In this document: piece by piece, positions 25,895 to 34,590 of the stretch | Numbering within the stretch: position 1 is the first letter of the stretch | Layout of the letters: every line of letters begins with the position of its first letter | Source: Kaustia mangrovi | Lineage (GTDB): Bacteria > Pseudomonadota > Alphaproteobacteria > Rhizobiales > Im1 | Assembly (NCBI RefSeq): GCF_015482775.1 | Contig: NZ_CP058214.1 | Span: 3,152,501-3,216,500, forward strand | Direction: 5' to 3' | DNA: 64,000 bases | Program-made: the position numbers and the translations under genes | The notes under the pieces: generated by a model | Database searches by the model: none | The model's input: the letters and a program-made list of their open reading frames with translations, nothing else | Told to the model about the DNA's origin: nothing

Positions 25895-26914
25895 TCAAAC
25901 CAAGGCCGAGAGCCGTTCTGCCGTCGCGGGCATATGTTTCAGGCTTGTCTTGATCCTGTCCCGCCAGCGAGGGCCGCGCGATAGCGCGTCCTCGTAAGCT
26001 TCGGCGAGGTCGTCCGGGCGGTCCTCGGACAGAACCGCCACAAGGAACTCCGCCTGCGCGCGGTCCTTTCGAGCCTTCAGCCGCTCGGGGGCGCCGCGGC
26101 GCCGGTCGGCCACGATCAACTTATGTATGGCGAAGCGCTCGGGCCGCGGCGCCTGGACCAGAACGCCGGAGCGGTAGAGAGCAACCGCATGAATCGGGTC
26201 CGCGATGAGATAGTTCAGGTAGTTCAGGGCCTGGGCACTCACTCCCAGTGCGGGCAATGGCTTGATCCCTTCGGTCCCGAAGGCCGGTGTCAGGAACTCG
26301 ACCATGGTCTCCGAGCGGCTCTGACGCCATTTCCAGACTTGTCGATCGTTCAGTCCGGGAACCGGATCGAACTTTAGCACCTTGAGGATCTCGGCAGGGC
26401 TTTCTTCGACCTTGTCGTCCAGAACGACCGAGAGCCGTTCGAAACTGGCGAAATCGATGTCGCCGGTCTGGGCCAGCTCCTCATGGTCCATGCGCACCCC
26501 GAGCTCGCCTTGGTAGAGGCTGTAGGCCGATGTCCCCACGAGGGTTCCGCCAAGACGGAACACTCCCGCCCGGGCAAAGGCCAGAAGTATCGAACCGGTC
26601 TGGCGATCGGTCGTGATGAAGCCTTCGGCCCGAAGCGTCCTGGCAAGTCTGGCCATCCGCTTCTTGCGCATGTCCGCCTCGGCCCGCAGCGCTTCCGCGC
26701 GCTCCAGGCGCGCGCGCAGCTCCGGCTTGTCCTCGCCGAGATAGCGGCTCATCATCTCGGTTCCGATCCGGAAGCGCTCGTAGAGATAGGTTCGTCCGTT
26801 GCGGCGCCGCTCCTCTATGGTGCCAATCAGGTTGGAGGCCCTTTCATCGAGATGAAGGCGTAACAGGTCCTGATAGGCCACAACGGCCGAACGGCTGTGG
26901 GCAGCGATCTCCAT
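25895..26914 (-). CDS. GSU2403-like nucleotidyltransferase-fold protein
   Basis: The 339-residue protein matches the GSU2403-type nucleotidyltransferase family. Residues ~10-115 are helical and charged; then comes the core 'FRLGGTLVGTSAYSLYQG' (G-T-x-A-Y element) followed by 'TGDIDFASFERLSVVL', where D-x-D supplies the metal-binding acids. ATG 26914 has GAGGA about 11 nt upstream; ATG 26944 is an alternative. This fold occurs in toxin and defence proteins (AbiEii/MenT-like) and in unknown enzymes; no partner antitoxin lies beside it. It interrupts the argB-dapD block and looks less GC-rich than its neighbours, so acquisition is likely. Confidence 0.75.
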   Translation of the reverse strand: MEIAAHSRSAVVAYQDLLRLHLDERASNLIGTIEERRRNGRTYLYERFRIGTEMMSRYLGEDKPELRARLERAEALRAEADMRKKRMARLARTLRAEGFITTDRQTGSILLAFARAGVFRLGGTLVGTSAYSLYQGELGVRMDHEELAQTGDIDFASFERLSVVLDDKVEESPAEILKVLKFDPVPGLNDRQVWKWRQSRSETMVEFLTPAFGTEGIKPLPALGVSAQALNYLNYLIADPIHAVALYRSGVLVQAPRPERFAIHKLIVADRRRGAPERLKARKDRAQAEFLVAVLSEDRPDDLAEAYEDALSRGPRWRDRIKTSLKHMPATAERLSALV

Positions 26915-26935
26915 GTCCGATCCGTTCCTCGTGTC

Positions 26936-27005
26936 TGTGTGCATCAAATAATATATTGCTGCACACAAACTCAAGTGTGTAGCTGGAAAATTATTGCTGC
27001 CCACA
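26936..27005 (-). promoter_or_regulatory. AT-rich promoter with inverted and direct repeats
   Basis: TGTGTGCA (26936-26943) and TGCACACA (26960-26967) form an 8-bp inverted repeat around an AT-rich core (AAATAATATATT). The sequence ATATTGCTGCACACA (26953-26967) recurs with two changes at 26991-27005, 38 bp away. It sits just upstream of the nucleotidyltransferase gene and probably contains its promoter and operator. Confidence 0.5.
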
Positions 27006-27013
27006 TCGATCCT

Positions 27014-27212
27014 GCCGTTTCCCCGCGTCCCTTCGAAGCGAGTTGACAGGCGCCGACTCCTCGATGGTCTGCCGCATGCTTTTTGGCCACGTTCACCAGA
27101 GACCCGTTCCATGAGCCACGACGATCTCAGATCCACCATCGAGCGTGCCTTCGAGGCGCGCGACACCGTCACGACCGGCACCCGGGGCGAGGTCCACGAT
27201 ACCGTGGAAGTC
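27014..27212 (+). repeat. Direct repeat of the dapD promoter and 5' end, displaced copy
   Basis: This segment aligns without gaps (from at least 27034, offset 1777) to 28811-28989 at the real dapD. I count about 12 mismatches in 179 bp. It includes the -35 TTGACA (27043-27048), a degraded -10 (TGGTCT in place of TACTCT), an altered ribosome site (CAGAG in place of CGGAG) and 34 codons of dapD. Homology stops just before the glxA-like gene's 3' end. Confidence 0.9.
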
Positions 27213-27215
27213 CCT
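27111..27215 (+). pseudogene. Truncated dapD copy (5' fragment)
   Basis: ATG 27111 begins '[20 protein letters not shown]', identical to the start of DapD for 23 residues. After five substitutions in 34 codons (G for D at residue 24, then H for R, T for A and V for A) the frame leaves the dapD sequence and ends as an unrelated tail at 27299. None of the catalytic left-handed beta-helix is present, so it cannot be a functional DapD. It marks one border of a duplication. Confidence 0.88.
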
Positions 27216-27234
27216 TTCGGGCGCCGTCTTGAGA

Positions 27235-28308
27235 TCAGGCGTGGCGGAATCGAAAGCGTTCGCGATAGGATGCCGGGGTCATGCCGATATGGCGTTTGAA
27301 AACACGCCGGAAAAAAGCGGTATCTTCGTAGCCCACCGAACTACCCACCTGCTGGATTGAGTGGGCCCCGTCCTCGAGCATCCTGCGCGCCGCCGCGACG
27401 CGAACCATCTGCAAATATGCACCCGGCAGAGACCCGGTAGCGTCTTTGAAGCGGCGCATGAGTGTGCGGCGACTCATTCCCGCCATGTCTGCGAGTTCGT
27501 TGATGGGAACCTCGCGTTGAAAATTTGCGATGAGATGATCCTCGAGTTGCCGAACCTTGCTGTCTTCGTGCGGGCGACCGAGGGGAAGGATTGCATATCC
27601 CAACTGGTTCAAGCGTGGCATGTCGAGCAAGAGCGCCTTGGAGCATTCGACCGAAACCCTGTGGCCACACAATCTCTCGACGAGGTAAAGGCTGAGGTCG
27701 GTCGCAGCGTTCACTCCTCCTCCACAGAAGAGTCCGGCATCCTCGGTGATGAGCATGTCGGTGCGCCAATCGACCTTCGGATACCGCCTCCGGAACGTGT
27801 CGGCGACGCCCCAGTGGGTGGTGGCGCGTCGTCCATCCAGCAGACCTGCCTCCGCCAGGAAGGCAACGCCGGAACAGACGCCGGCGACAAGGGTGCCGTC
27901 GTGATATCGGTCGGCTAGCCAAGGCAGCAGAGCTGCGTGGCGTGACATCCACTTGGACGGCAAGAGTCCCGATGCGGAAACCATGACGAGGTCGGCTCGG
28001 CCGACATCCGCGATACTGCTGTCGGGAGAGATGCGTAGACCATAAGCACTCTCGATCGGATCGCCGTCGATCGAGGCCATTTTCACTCGGAATCGTGGTT
28101 GGGGATCGCCGCCGCGCATCTCGTTGAACATGCTGCCAGCGGACGCGAAGACCTCGATCGGACCGACAGCCGTCGAGGCGTAGCCTTCGTTGACCAGGAC
28201 GATCACCACGTCCAGCTTGCCGTTTTCAGCCATTTCCCTTGCTCGCTGCGTGGCGACATGGTCTCGAAAATCTGGCGTAAATTCCAGCCCGACTGCGACT
28301 CTTGGCAC
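27235..28308 (-). CDS. GlxA-family transcriptional regulator (DJ-1/PfpI plus AraC HTH)
   Basis: GTG 28308 was chosen because GGAGG lies 5 nt upstream. The 357-residue protein has a DJ-1/PfpI-like sensor domain (residues ~30-215, with Cys in 'VAGVCSGVAFLAEAG' and 'TTHWGVADTF') and two AraC helix-turn-helix motifs at the C-terminus ('LADMAGMSRRTLMRRFK' and 'VGYEDTAFFRRVFKRHIG'). Proteins of this class activate catabolic or stress genes. It is divergent from the DUF4242 gene 95 bp away, its likely target, and lies within the inserted segment in front of dapD. Confidence 0.88.
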   Translation of the reverse strand: MPRVAVGLEFTPDFRDHVATQRAREMAENGKLDVVIVLVNEGYASTAVGPIEVFASAGSMFNEMRGGDPQPRFRVKMASIDGDPIESAYGLRISPDSSIADVGRADLVMVSASGLLPSKWMSRHAALLPWLADRYHDGTLVAGVCSGVAFLAEAGLLDGRRATTHWGVADTFRRRYPKVDWRTDMLITEDAGLFCGGGVNAATDLSLYLVERLCGHRVSVECSKALLLDMPRLNQLGYAILPLGRPHEDSKVRQLEDHLIANFQREVPINELADMAGMSRRTLMRRFKDATGSLPGAYLQMVRVAAARRMLEDGAHSIQQVGSSVGYEDTAFFRRVFKRHIGMTPASYRERFRFRHA

Positions 28309-28403
28309 TTTCGCCTCCGCGGTTTGTCAGGATCGCGGGCTACCTCCCGGGCGTGTCGGGCGCGATATTCGGGGTCAGACGCAACGCAGACAGGAGGCTA
28401 GCA

Positions 28404-28700
28404 ATGGATCTCTACATTATCCGCCGCAGAGGCATCTGGGCCGACGAAAGCGAAATCGAGGCGACCAACGAGAAGTCGCTTCAAGTCGGCAGGGAGATGG
28501 CAGACAGGCTGCGCTGGATTCGCAGCTACGCGGTCACCGAGGACGACGGACGCATCGGCTCAGTCTGCATCTACGAGGCCGAGGACGCCGACGCGATCCG
28601 CGAACATGGACGACGTATCGGCGCGCCGAGCGAGGAGTTCCAGATCGTTCGCGGCGCTGTGGTGAAGCAGCCCGATCCGCAGCCTGTGCATTACGGTTAA
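28404..28700 (+). CDS. DUF4242-family small protein
   Basis: The 98-residue protein has the ferredoxin-like alpha/beta layout of DUF4242: strand 'MDLYIIRRRG', helix to 'MADRLRWIRSYAV', strand 'RIGSVCIYEAEDADAI' and a C-terminal strand. Some members bind nickel; the metal residues are not identifiable here with confidence. AGGAGG is 6-7 nt upstream of ATG 28404. It is divergent from the GlxA-type regulator and followed immediately by a strong inverted repeat. Confidence 0.78.
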   Translation: MDLYIIRRRGIWADESEIEATNEKSLQVGREMADRLRWIRSYAVTEDDGRIGSVCIYEAEDADAIREHGRRIGAPSEEFQIVRGAVVKQPDPQPVHYG

Positions 28701-28763
28701 GGTTCGCGCCTGCGGCGACTTTCCAAAATGTCATACGGATTGTTCTCGCCGCAGGCGCTGACC
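28701..28763. repeat. 18-bp inverted repeat after the DUF4242 gene
   Basis: Arms at 28701-28718 and 28746-28763 match at 16 of 18 positions (13 inner bases perfect, GCGCCTGCGGCGA) around a 27-nt AT-richer loop. It starts on the base after the DUF4242 stop codon and ends 57 bp before the dapD -35 box. It may be a terminator without T-run or a structural end of the inserted segment. Confidence 0.65.
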
Positions 28764-28790
28764 GTTGCGGGGGGCAGGGCCGACATTCAA

Positions 28791-28989
28791 GCCCGTTTCC
28801 CGCCTCCCTCCGAAGCGAGTTGACAGGCGCCGACTCCTCGATACTCTGCCGCCTGCTTTTTCGCCGCGTTCTCCGGAGACCCGTTCCATGAGCCACGACG
28901 ATCTCAGATCCACCATCGAGCGTGCCTTCGAGGCGCGCGACACCGTCACGACCGACACCCGGGGCGAGGTCCGCGATGCCGTGGAGGCC
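28791..28989 (+). repeat. Direct repeat of the dapD promoter and 5' end, functional copy
   Basis: This is the partner of 27014-27212. It carries the intact -35/-10 pair, ribosome site and the first 34 codons of the full dapD gene. The two copies flank the GlxA regulator and DUF4242 genes. Confidence 0.9.
28820..28847 (+). promoter_or_regulatory. dapD promoter
   Basis: TTGACA (28820-28825) and TACTCT (28842-28847) are separated by 16 bp, 40 bp upstream of the dapD start. The same -35 is conserved in the displaced copy at 27043, where the -10 is damaged; the contrast supports this assignment. Confidence 0.65.
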
Positions 28990-29730
28990 GCGCTCGGCCT
29001 GCTCGACCGCGGCGAGGCCCGCGTGGCGGAGAAGCGCGACGGCGAATGGCACGCCAATGAATGGCTCAAGAAGGCGGTGCTGCTCTCCTTCCGGCTGAAC
29101 GACATGACGGCCATCCCCGGGGGGCCGGGCCGCGCGCAGTGGTGGGACAAGGTGCCCTCCAAGTTCGACGGCTGGGGCGAGGCGGAGTTCCGCTCCGCGG
29201 GCTTCCGCGCGGTGCCGAACTGCGTGGTGCGCCGGTCGGCCTATGTGGCGCCGGGCGTCGTGCTCATGCCGAGCTTCGTCAATCTCGGTGCCTATGTGGA
29301 CGAGGGCACCATGGTCGACACATGGGTGACGGTCGGCTCCTGCGCCCAGATCGGGAAGAACTGCCACCTCTCCGGCGGCGTCGGCATCGGCGGCGTGCTG
29401 GAGCCGCTCCAGGCGACCCCGGTCGTCATCGAGGACAATTGCTTCATCGGCGCACGGTCCGAGGTCGTGGAAGGCGTGATCGTCGGCGAGGGCTCGGTGA
29501 TCTCCATGGGCGTGTTCATCTCCGCCTCCACCAAGATCATCGACCGGGAGACCGGCGAGGTCTTCATCGGCCGAGTGCCGCCCTATTCGGTCGTCGTCTC
29601 CGGCTCCATGCCGGGCAAGCCGCTGCCCGACGGCACGCCGGGGCCGAGCCTCTATTGCGCCGTGATCGTCAAGCGCGTCGACGAACGCACCCGCGCCAAG
29701 ACCTCGATCAACGATCTCCTGAGGAGCTGA
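28888..29730 (+). CDS. dapD: Tetrahydrodipicolinate N-succinyltransferase
   Basis: The 280-residue enzyme transfers succinyl from succinyl-CoA in lysine/diaminopimelate synthesis. It has the helical N-terminal domain and a hexapeptide-repeat left-handed beta-helix (residues ~105-240, for example '[18 protein letters not shown]' and '[14 protein letters not shown]'). 'GSCAQIG' and '[14 protein letters not shown]' line the active site. CGGAG is close to ATG 28888. It is the intact copy of a locus whose 5' end is repeated 1,777 bp upstream. Confidence 0.96.
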
Positions 29731-29823
29731 CGCGCGCTCACCCCCCGGTCCCGGTTTCTGATATCCTCCCGGCATGCGGGAGGGGACGAATCGCATTCTC
29801 GACACTTGCGAGGGAAACCGCTC

Positions 29824-30297
29824 ATGGATTTCAGGGACCTGCTCACATCCTTCGACGGTCGCATTAGCCGGGCCAAATGGTGGCTCGGTGTGCTGATCGT
29901 CGCGGTCGCGGCCATTGTCGCGTCCGTCGTCCTCGGCATGCTGTTCGGTTGGGGGCCGACCGCCACGGGGCTCATCAACCTTATCGTCACCGTGCTCGTG
30001 GCCCTGCCGGTCACCGCCATCATGGTGAAGCGCCTGAAGGACCGCGACCGGCCCCTCTGGCTGGTGGCCGTGTTCTGGGCGCCGGCGGTCGTGACCATTC
30101 TCGGCCAGCTCCTCGGTTTCGGCTACTATACGATGGAGATCAACGGCGAGACGGTCATGATGCCGGACACCTTCGGCTGGATCGTCTCGGCCGCGAGCTT
30201 CGTCATCGGCATCTGGTCGCTCATCGAGCTCGGTATCCTGAAAGGGACCGAGGGGCCCAACCGGTACGGACCCGATCCGCTCGCCGGGAAAGGCTGA
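29824..30297 (+). CDS. DUF805 membrane protein
   Basis: The 157-residue protein begins with the family motif 'FRDLLTSFDGRISRAKWW' and has four predicted membrane segments (residues ~20-40, 48-68, 78-98, 120-140). 'VKRLKDRDRPLW' is the typical loop after the second segment. DUF805 proteins are inner-membrane proteins of unknown role. It sits between dapD and dapE and is likely co-transcribed. GAGGGA lies upstream of ATG 29824. Confidence 0.88.
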   Translation: MDFRDLLTSFDGRISRAKWWLGVLIVAVAAIVASVVLGMLFGWGPTATGLINLIVTVLVALPVTAIMVKRLKDRDRPLWLVAVFWAPAVVTILGQLLGFGYYTMEINGETVMMPDTFGWIVSAASFVIGIWSLIELGILKGTEGPNRYGPDPLAGKG

Positions 30298-30350
30298 CAT
30301 GCGCTGCCGGTCGTTGACAGGATACCGGCGGGGAGGCCTAAATCGAACCC

Positions 30351-31553
30351 ATGACGCGTCCCCATCAGCCTGCCGCCGATCCGGCATCCATCCTTCGCGA
30401 TCTCATACGCTGCCCCTCGGTCACGCCGGCCGAGGGCGGCGCGCTCGACTGCCTGGAACGCCTGCTTGAGCCCCGGGGCTTCCGCTGCGTCCGGCTGCCC
30501 TTCGAGGCGCCGGGAACGGAGCGGGTGGACAATCTGTTCGCCCGCTTCGGCACGGGCGCGCCGCATTTCTGCTTCGCCGGCCATACCGATGTCGTGCCGC
30601 CGGGCGACGAGGCGTCCTGGACCGTTCCGCCCTTTGCCGCGGAGACGGTCGATGGCGTGCTCTACGGGCGCGGCGCGGTCGACATGAAAGGCGGTGTGGC
30701 CGCCTTCGCGGCCGCCGCGCTCGACTATCTCGGCGCCCGTGGCGAGGCGTTCGCAGGCTCCATCAGCCTCCTCGTCACCGGCGACGAGGAGGGCCCCGCC
30801 GTCAACGGCACGGTCAGGATGCTGCAATGGCTCCGGGACCATGGCGAGGTACCCGACCACTGCCTCGTCGGCGAGCCGTCGAGCGTGGACCGGCTCGGCG
30901 ACACCATCAAGATCGGCCGGCGCGGCAGCCTCAACGCGACCCTGACGGTGACCGGCCGGCAGGGCCACACCGCCTATCCCCACAAGGCGCTGAACCCGGT
31001 CCCGGGCCTCGTGCGCATGCTCGACCGGCTGGCGAGCGAGCGCCTCGATGGGGGAACGGCGCATTTCGAGCCCTCCACCCTGGCGATCACCTCCGTCGAT
31101 GTCGGCAATCCGGCCAGCAACGTCATTCCCGAACGCGCGACGGCGCGCCTCAATATCCGCTTCAACAGCGAGCACACCGCCGAGAGCCTGGAGCGCTGGG
31201 TGCGCGATGTCTGCGAGGCGGTGACCGGCGAGATGGGGGGCACGCTCGAACTCGCCTTCTCCTCCAATGCGGACAGCTTCGTGACGGAGCCCGGCCCCTT
31301 CGTCGATCTCGTCGCGGCCGCGGTCGGCGAGGCGACGGGGGTCGCGCCCGATCTCAATACGGGCGGGGGCACGTCCGATGCCCGCTTCATCAAGGATTAT
31401 TGTCCGGTCGTGGAGTTCGGGCCCGTCAACAAGACGATCCACCAGGTCGACGAGCGCATCCCGCTCGACGAGCTCGTCGCCCTGACCGCGGTCTACCGCA
31501 CGCTCCTGGAGCGTTATTTCGACCGGTTCTCCGCCGGCGGCGCGGCAGGGTGA
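30351..31553 (+). CDS. dapE: Succinyl-diaminopimelate desuccinylase
   Basis: The 400-residue M20-family di-zinc hydrolase releases L,L-diaminopimelate. Metal ligands are in '[13 protein letters not shown]' (His), '[10 protein letters not shown]' (Asp) and '[10 protein letters not shown]' (Glu pair). The dimerisation lid domain is in the middle, and the C-terminal '[20 protein letters not shown]' region is highly conserved in DapE. Length is slightly above the usual ~375 because of the N-terminus. It follows dapD and DUF805 in the same direction. Confidence 0.95.
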
Positions 31554-31557
31554 GCCC

Positions 31558-32142
31558 ATGACCTCGTGGGACGAGATCGCGGATGGCGTCACGGGCGCAT
31601 GGCTGCTCGCCAATCGCGACGTCTCCGGCTATGGCTGCTTCAACGTCACGGCGGACGGGTTCTGGCGGTCCTTCATCGCCATCCCGCTCGTGGCGCCGCT
31701 CTATCTCTACGCCGTCGGCGCGGAGGCGGGCATCGCCGCGGACGGGGGCGAGGGTGGCGGGCCGGGGGCGGAGGGGTCCGCACTCGGCTTCTATCTCGCC
31801 AACGCCATCGCGCTCGTCGTGGAATGGGCGATCTACCCGATCGCGCTCGCCCTCGTCGCGAACACGCTCGGCATTGCGCGGCGCTACGCGGTCTATGTCA
31901 TCGCCTATAACTGGTCGTCGGTGCTGATCGTCGCGGCGTTCCTTCCGCCCGTCCTGCTCTACGACGCCGGACTCGTCGGGGTGGGCGGCGCGCTCCTGCT
32001 CAATTTCGTGGTCATGCTGGCCGCGCTCTATTACCGCTGGTTCATCGCCCGGACGGCACTGGAGACGACCGGCGCTCTGGCCGCCGGGCTGGTCGCGAGC
32101 GATCTCGTGCTGAGCGTGAGCGTCAATCGACTCATCACCTGA
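31558..32142 (+). CDS. Membrane protein of unknown function next to dapE
   Basis: The 194-residue hydrophobic protein starts 4 nt after the dapE stop. It has about five predicted membrane segments and a glycine-rich loop near residues 62-75 ('DGGEGGGPGAEG'). 'AVYVIAYNWSSVL' resembles a motif seen in uncharacterised alphaproteobacterial proteins at this position. There is no catalytic motif. The tight spacing implies co-translation with dapE. It converges on truA with 9 bp between stops. Confidence 0.75.
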   Translation: MTSWDEIADGVTGAWLLANRDVSGYGCFNVTADGFWRSFIAIPLVAPLYLYAVGAEAGIAADGGEGGGPGAEGSALGFYLANAIALVVEWAIYPIALALVANTLGIARRYAVYVIAYNWSSVLIVAAFLPPVLLYDAGLVGVGGALLLNFVVMLAALYYRWFIARTALETTGALAAGLVASDLVLSVSVNRLIT

Positions 32143-32151
32143 GCGGCGTCT

Positions 32152-32892
32152 TCACCCGTAGTCGACGCGGGTCAGGTAGAGGCCGTCCGGCGGGGCGACG
32201 GGGCCGCAGGCGGTGCGGTCGCGGGCGTTGAGCGCGTGGCGGACGTCGTCGGGCTGCCAGGCGCCCTCGCCGACACGCTTCAGCGTTCCGGCGATGGAGC
32301 GGACCTGATTGTGCAGGAAGGAGCGCGCGGAGGTCTCGATGGTCACCGTTTCGCCGTCGCGCGAGACAGTGAGCGCATCGAGTGTCTTGAGCGGCGAGGC
32401 GGCCTGGCATTCGCTGGACCGGAAGGTCGTGAAATCGTGATGGCCGATCAGGTGGCGCGCGCCGGCCGCCATGGCGGCCGCGTCGAGCGGGCGGGCGACG
32501 AGCCAGGCCTGGCCGCGCGCGAGCGTCAGCGGGCTGCGGCGATTGACGATCCTGTAGCGGTAATGGCGACGCGTCGCGGAGAAGCGCGCATGGAAGCCGT
32601 CATCCACCGTCTGCGCGGAGAGGATGGCGATGGGGGCCGGGCGCAGATGATGGTTGAGCGCGTCGCGCACCGTGTCCTCCGGCCAGTCGCGCTCAAGATC
32701 GATATGGGCGACCTGGCCCAGCGCGTGGACGCCCGCATCGGTCCGCCCCGCGCCGTGGGCGGCGACGGCCGAGCCCGTCAGGGCCGCGGCCGCCTCCTCG
32801 ATGGCGCCCTGGACGCTTGGCCCGTTCGCCTGGCGCTGCCAGCCGACAAAGGGACCGCCGTCATATTCGATGGTGAGCTTGTAGCGGGGCAT
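32152..32892 (-). CDS. truA: tRNA pseudouridine(38-40) synthase
   Basis: The 246-residue enzyme isomerises uridines 38-40 in tRNA anticodon arms. The catalytic Asp is in '[17 protein letters not shown]' (residues ~47-63). The N-terminal '[18 protein letters not shown]' and '[15 protein letters not shown]' are family hallmarks. It lies 33 bp after fmt in the same direction, consistent with a def-fmt-truA operon. Confidence 0.96.
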   Translation of the reverse strand: MPRYKLTIEYDGGPFVGWQRQANGPSVQGAIEEAAAALTGSAVAAHGAGRTDAGVHALGQVAHIDLERDWPEDTVRDALNHHLRPAPIAILSAQTVDDGFHARFSATRRHYRYRIVNRRSPLTLARGQAWLVARPLDAAAMAAGARHLIGHHDFTTFRSSECQAASPLKTLDALTVSRDGETVTIETSARSFLHNQVRSIAGTLKRVGEGAWQPDDVRHALNARDRTACGPVAPPDGLYLTRVDYG

Positions 32893-32925
32893 GGCTGCAA
32901 TCGTTCGGGGCCGGCGGCTCGCGCG

Positions 32926-33855
32926 TCAAGCGAGAACCGTGCCCGCCGGCACCTTGTGGCCGCGCAGGAAGTCCTGCGCCATGGCCGCCGCCTTGCCCTC
33001 GCGCTGGAGCCTGACGAGGCGGATCGCCCCCTCGCCACAGGCTATGGTGAGCGCGTCGTCGAGCACCTCGCCCGGCGCTCCGTTGCCCTCCGCCAGGGTC
33101 GCGGCGAGCACCTTCACGCGCCGGCGCGCGCCGCCTGTCTCCATCTCGAACCATGCGCCGGGAAAGGGCGACAGGCCGCGGATGCGGTCGTGCACCTCGC
33201 GGGCCGGCAGCGAGAAGTCGATGCGCGCTTCCGCCTTGTCGATCTTGACGGCATAGGTCACGCCGCCGTCGGGCTGGGGCACGCAGTCGAGCGCGCCGCG
33301 CGACAGCGCTGCGAGCGCGCGCGCCATGAGCGTCGCACCGATGGCGGCCATCGCGTCGTGCAACTCGCCGGCCGTCGTCTCCGGGCCGATCGGGACGCGC
33401 TCGGCGAGGCAGACCGGCCCGGTGTCGAGCCCCTCGTCCATGCGCATCACGGTGGCGGCGGTCTCGGTGTCGCCTGCCATGATGGCGCGCTGAATGGGCG
33501 CCGCGCCGCGCCAGCGCGGCAGGCGCGAGGCATGAAGATTGAGGCAGCCATGGCCGGGCGCGTCGAGGATGGGGCGCGGCAGGATCAGCCCGTAGGCGAC
33601 GACCACGGCGACATCGGCGCCAAGCGCTGCGAAGGCCTCCTGCTCGCCTTGTGCCTTCAGCGAGGTCGGCGTGCGCACGGGCAGGCCGTGCGCATTGGCG
33701 AAATCGTGGACGGGGGAGGGCCGTTCGCTCATCCCGCGCCCGGCCTTGCGCGGCGGCTGGGTATAGACCGCCGCCACCTCATGGCCCTGGCCCAGGATCT
33801 CGCCGAGCGTGGGCACGGCGAAGTCCGGCGTTCCCATGAAGACGACGCGTAACAT
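32926..33855 (-). CDS. fmt: Methionyl-tRNA formyltransferase
   Basis: The 309-residue enzyme formylates initiator Met-tRNA. It shows '[14 protein letters not shown]' at the N-terminus, '[17 protein letters not shown]' with the catalytic Asn-His region and the formyl-THF-binding SxLPxxRG motif, and the C-terminal OB-type domain after residue ~205. AGGGA precedes ATG 33855. It sits between def and truA. Confidence 0.97.
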   Translation of the reverse strand: MLRVVFMGTPDFAVPTLGEILGQGHEVAAVYTQPPRKAGRGMSERPSPVHDFANAHGLPVRTPTSLKAQGEQEAFAALGADVAVVVAYGLILPRPILDAPGHGCLNLHASRLPRWRGAAPIQRAIMAGDTETAATVMRMDEGLDTGPVCLAERVPIGPETTAGELHDAMAAIGATLMARALAALSRGALDCVPQPDGGVTYAVKIDKAEARIDFSLPAREVHDRIRGLSPFPGAWFEMETGGARRRVKVLAATLAEGNGAPGEVLDDALTIACGEGAIRLVRLQREGKAAAMAQDFLRGHKVPAGTVLA

Positions 33856-33886
33856 GGCGTTTCCCTGTCGGTGGGGAGAGGGGGGA

Positions 33887-34408
33887 CTATTCCGCGGCCT
33901 GGCCGTGGCGCTTGGCCTTGGCGAAGCGCTTGACGATCCGCTCCCGCTTCAGCCTGGAGAGATGGTCGATGAACAGGATGCCGTTGGTGTGGTCGACCTC
34001 GTGCTGGACGCAGGTGGCGAGCAGGCCGTCGCAATGCATCTCCTGCTCCGCGCCGTCGCGGTCGAGGAAGCGGACCTTCACCTCCGCCGGGCGCGTCACG
34101 ACATCGTTGACATCCGGGATGGACAGGCAGCCCTCCTCGTACTCGCTTTCCGCCTCCGACGCCCACACGATCTCCGGATTGATCAGGAACAGAGGGTCGG
34201 CCTCCTCGTCCTCCTTCGCGAGGTCGATCACGACGAGACGCTTCGGAACTCCGATCTGGACGGCGGCAAGCCCGATGCCGGGCGCGTCGTACATGGTCTC
34301 CAGCATGTCGTCGAGCAGCGCGCGCACCTCGTCCGTCACCGCGGGCACGGTTTCGGACGGCGCCTTCAGCACCGGATCGGGAATCTTGACAATCTCGCGT
34401 ATGGCCAT
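33887..34408 (-). CDS. def: Peptide deformylase
   Basis: The 173-residue metalloenzyme removes formyl groups from nascent proteins. All three motifs are present: '[10 protein letters not shown]' (I), 'EEGCLSIP' with the metal Cys (II) and 'QHEVDH' with the catalytic Glu and two metal His (III). GGAGG is 7 nt upstream of ATG 34408. It is the first gene of def-fmt-truA and divergent from rmuC. Confidence 0.97.
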   Translation of the reverse strand: MAIREIVKIPDPVLKAPSETVPAVTDEVRALLDDMLETMYDAPGIGLAAVQIGVPKRLVVIDLAKEDEEADPLFLINPEIVWASEAESEYEEGCLSIPDVNDVVTRPAEVKVRFLDRDGAEQEMHCDGLLATCVQHEVDHTNGILFIDHLSRLKRERIVKRFAKAKRHGQAAE

Positions 34409-34590
34409 CGGATGTCCTCCGCTCCGTCACATAGGCAAAGTGTCCTCGCCGGTCAACGTCAAGCTGGGTCGCAGGGGAATTTCCAGGGCATTCTCTATTT
34501 GTTCACGATTTGGTCTCGACAGGGGCGCGAATCCGGATAGAGTCGGGCGAGGTGCCGCCGATACAGGCGAGGGACTGCGAGGCGGAGGCG

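Noticed and set aside
26994-27299. A 101-codon frame containing the DapD N-terminus
   Set aside because: Only the first ~34 codons match dapD; the rest is unrelated and the ribosome site and -10 are damaged, so it is treated as a remnant.
28701-28770. Integron attC site at the repeat after the DUF4242 gene
   Set aside because: The outer bases only partly match the attC core (GTTRRRY/RYYYAAC) and no integrase or second cassette site is present.
25776-28887. Insertion sequence or phage island
   Set aside because: No transposase, integrase, terminal inverted repeats or tRNA target was found; only the dapD direct repeat supports an insertion.
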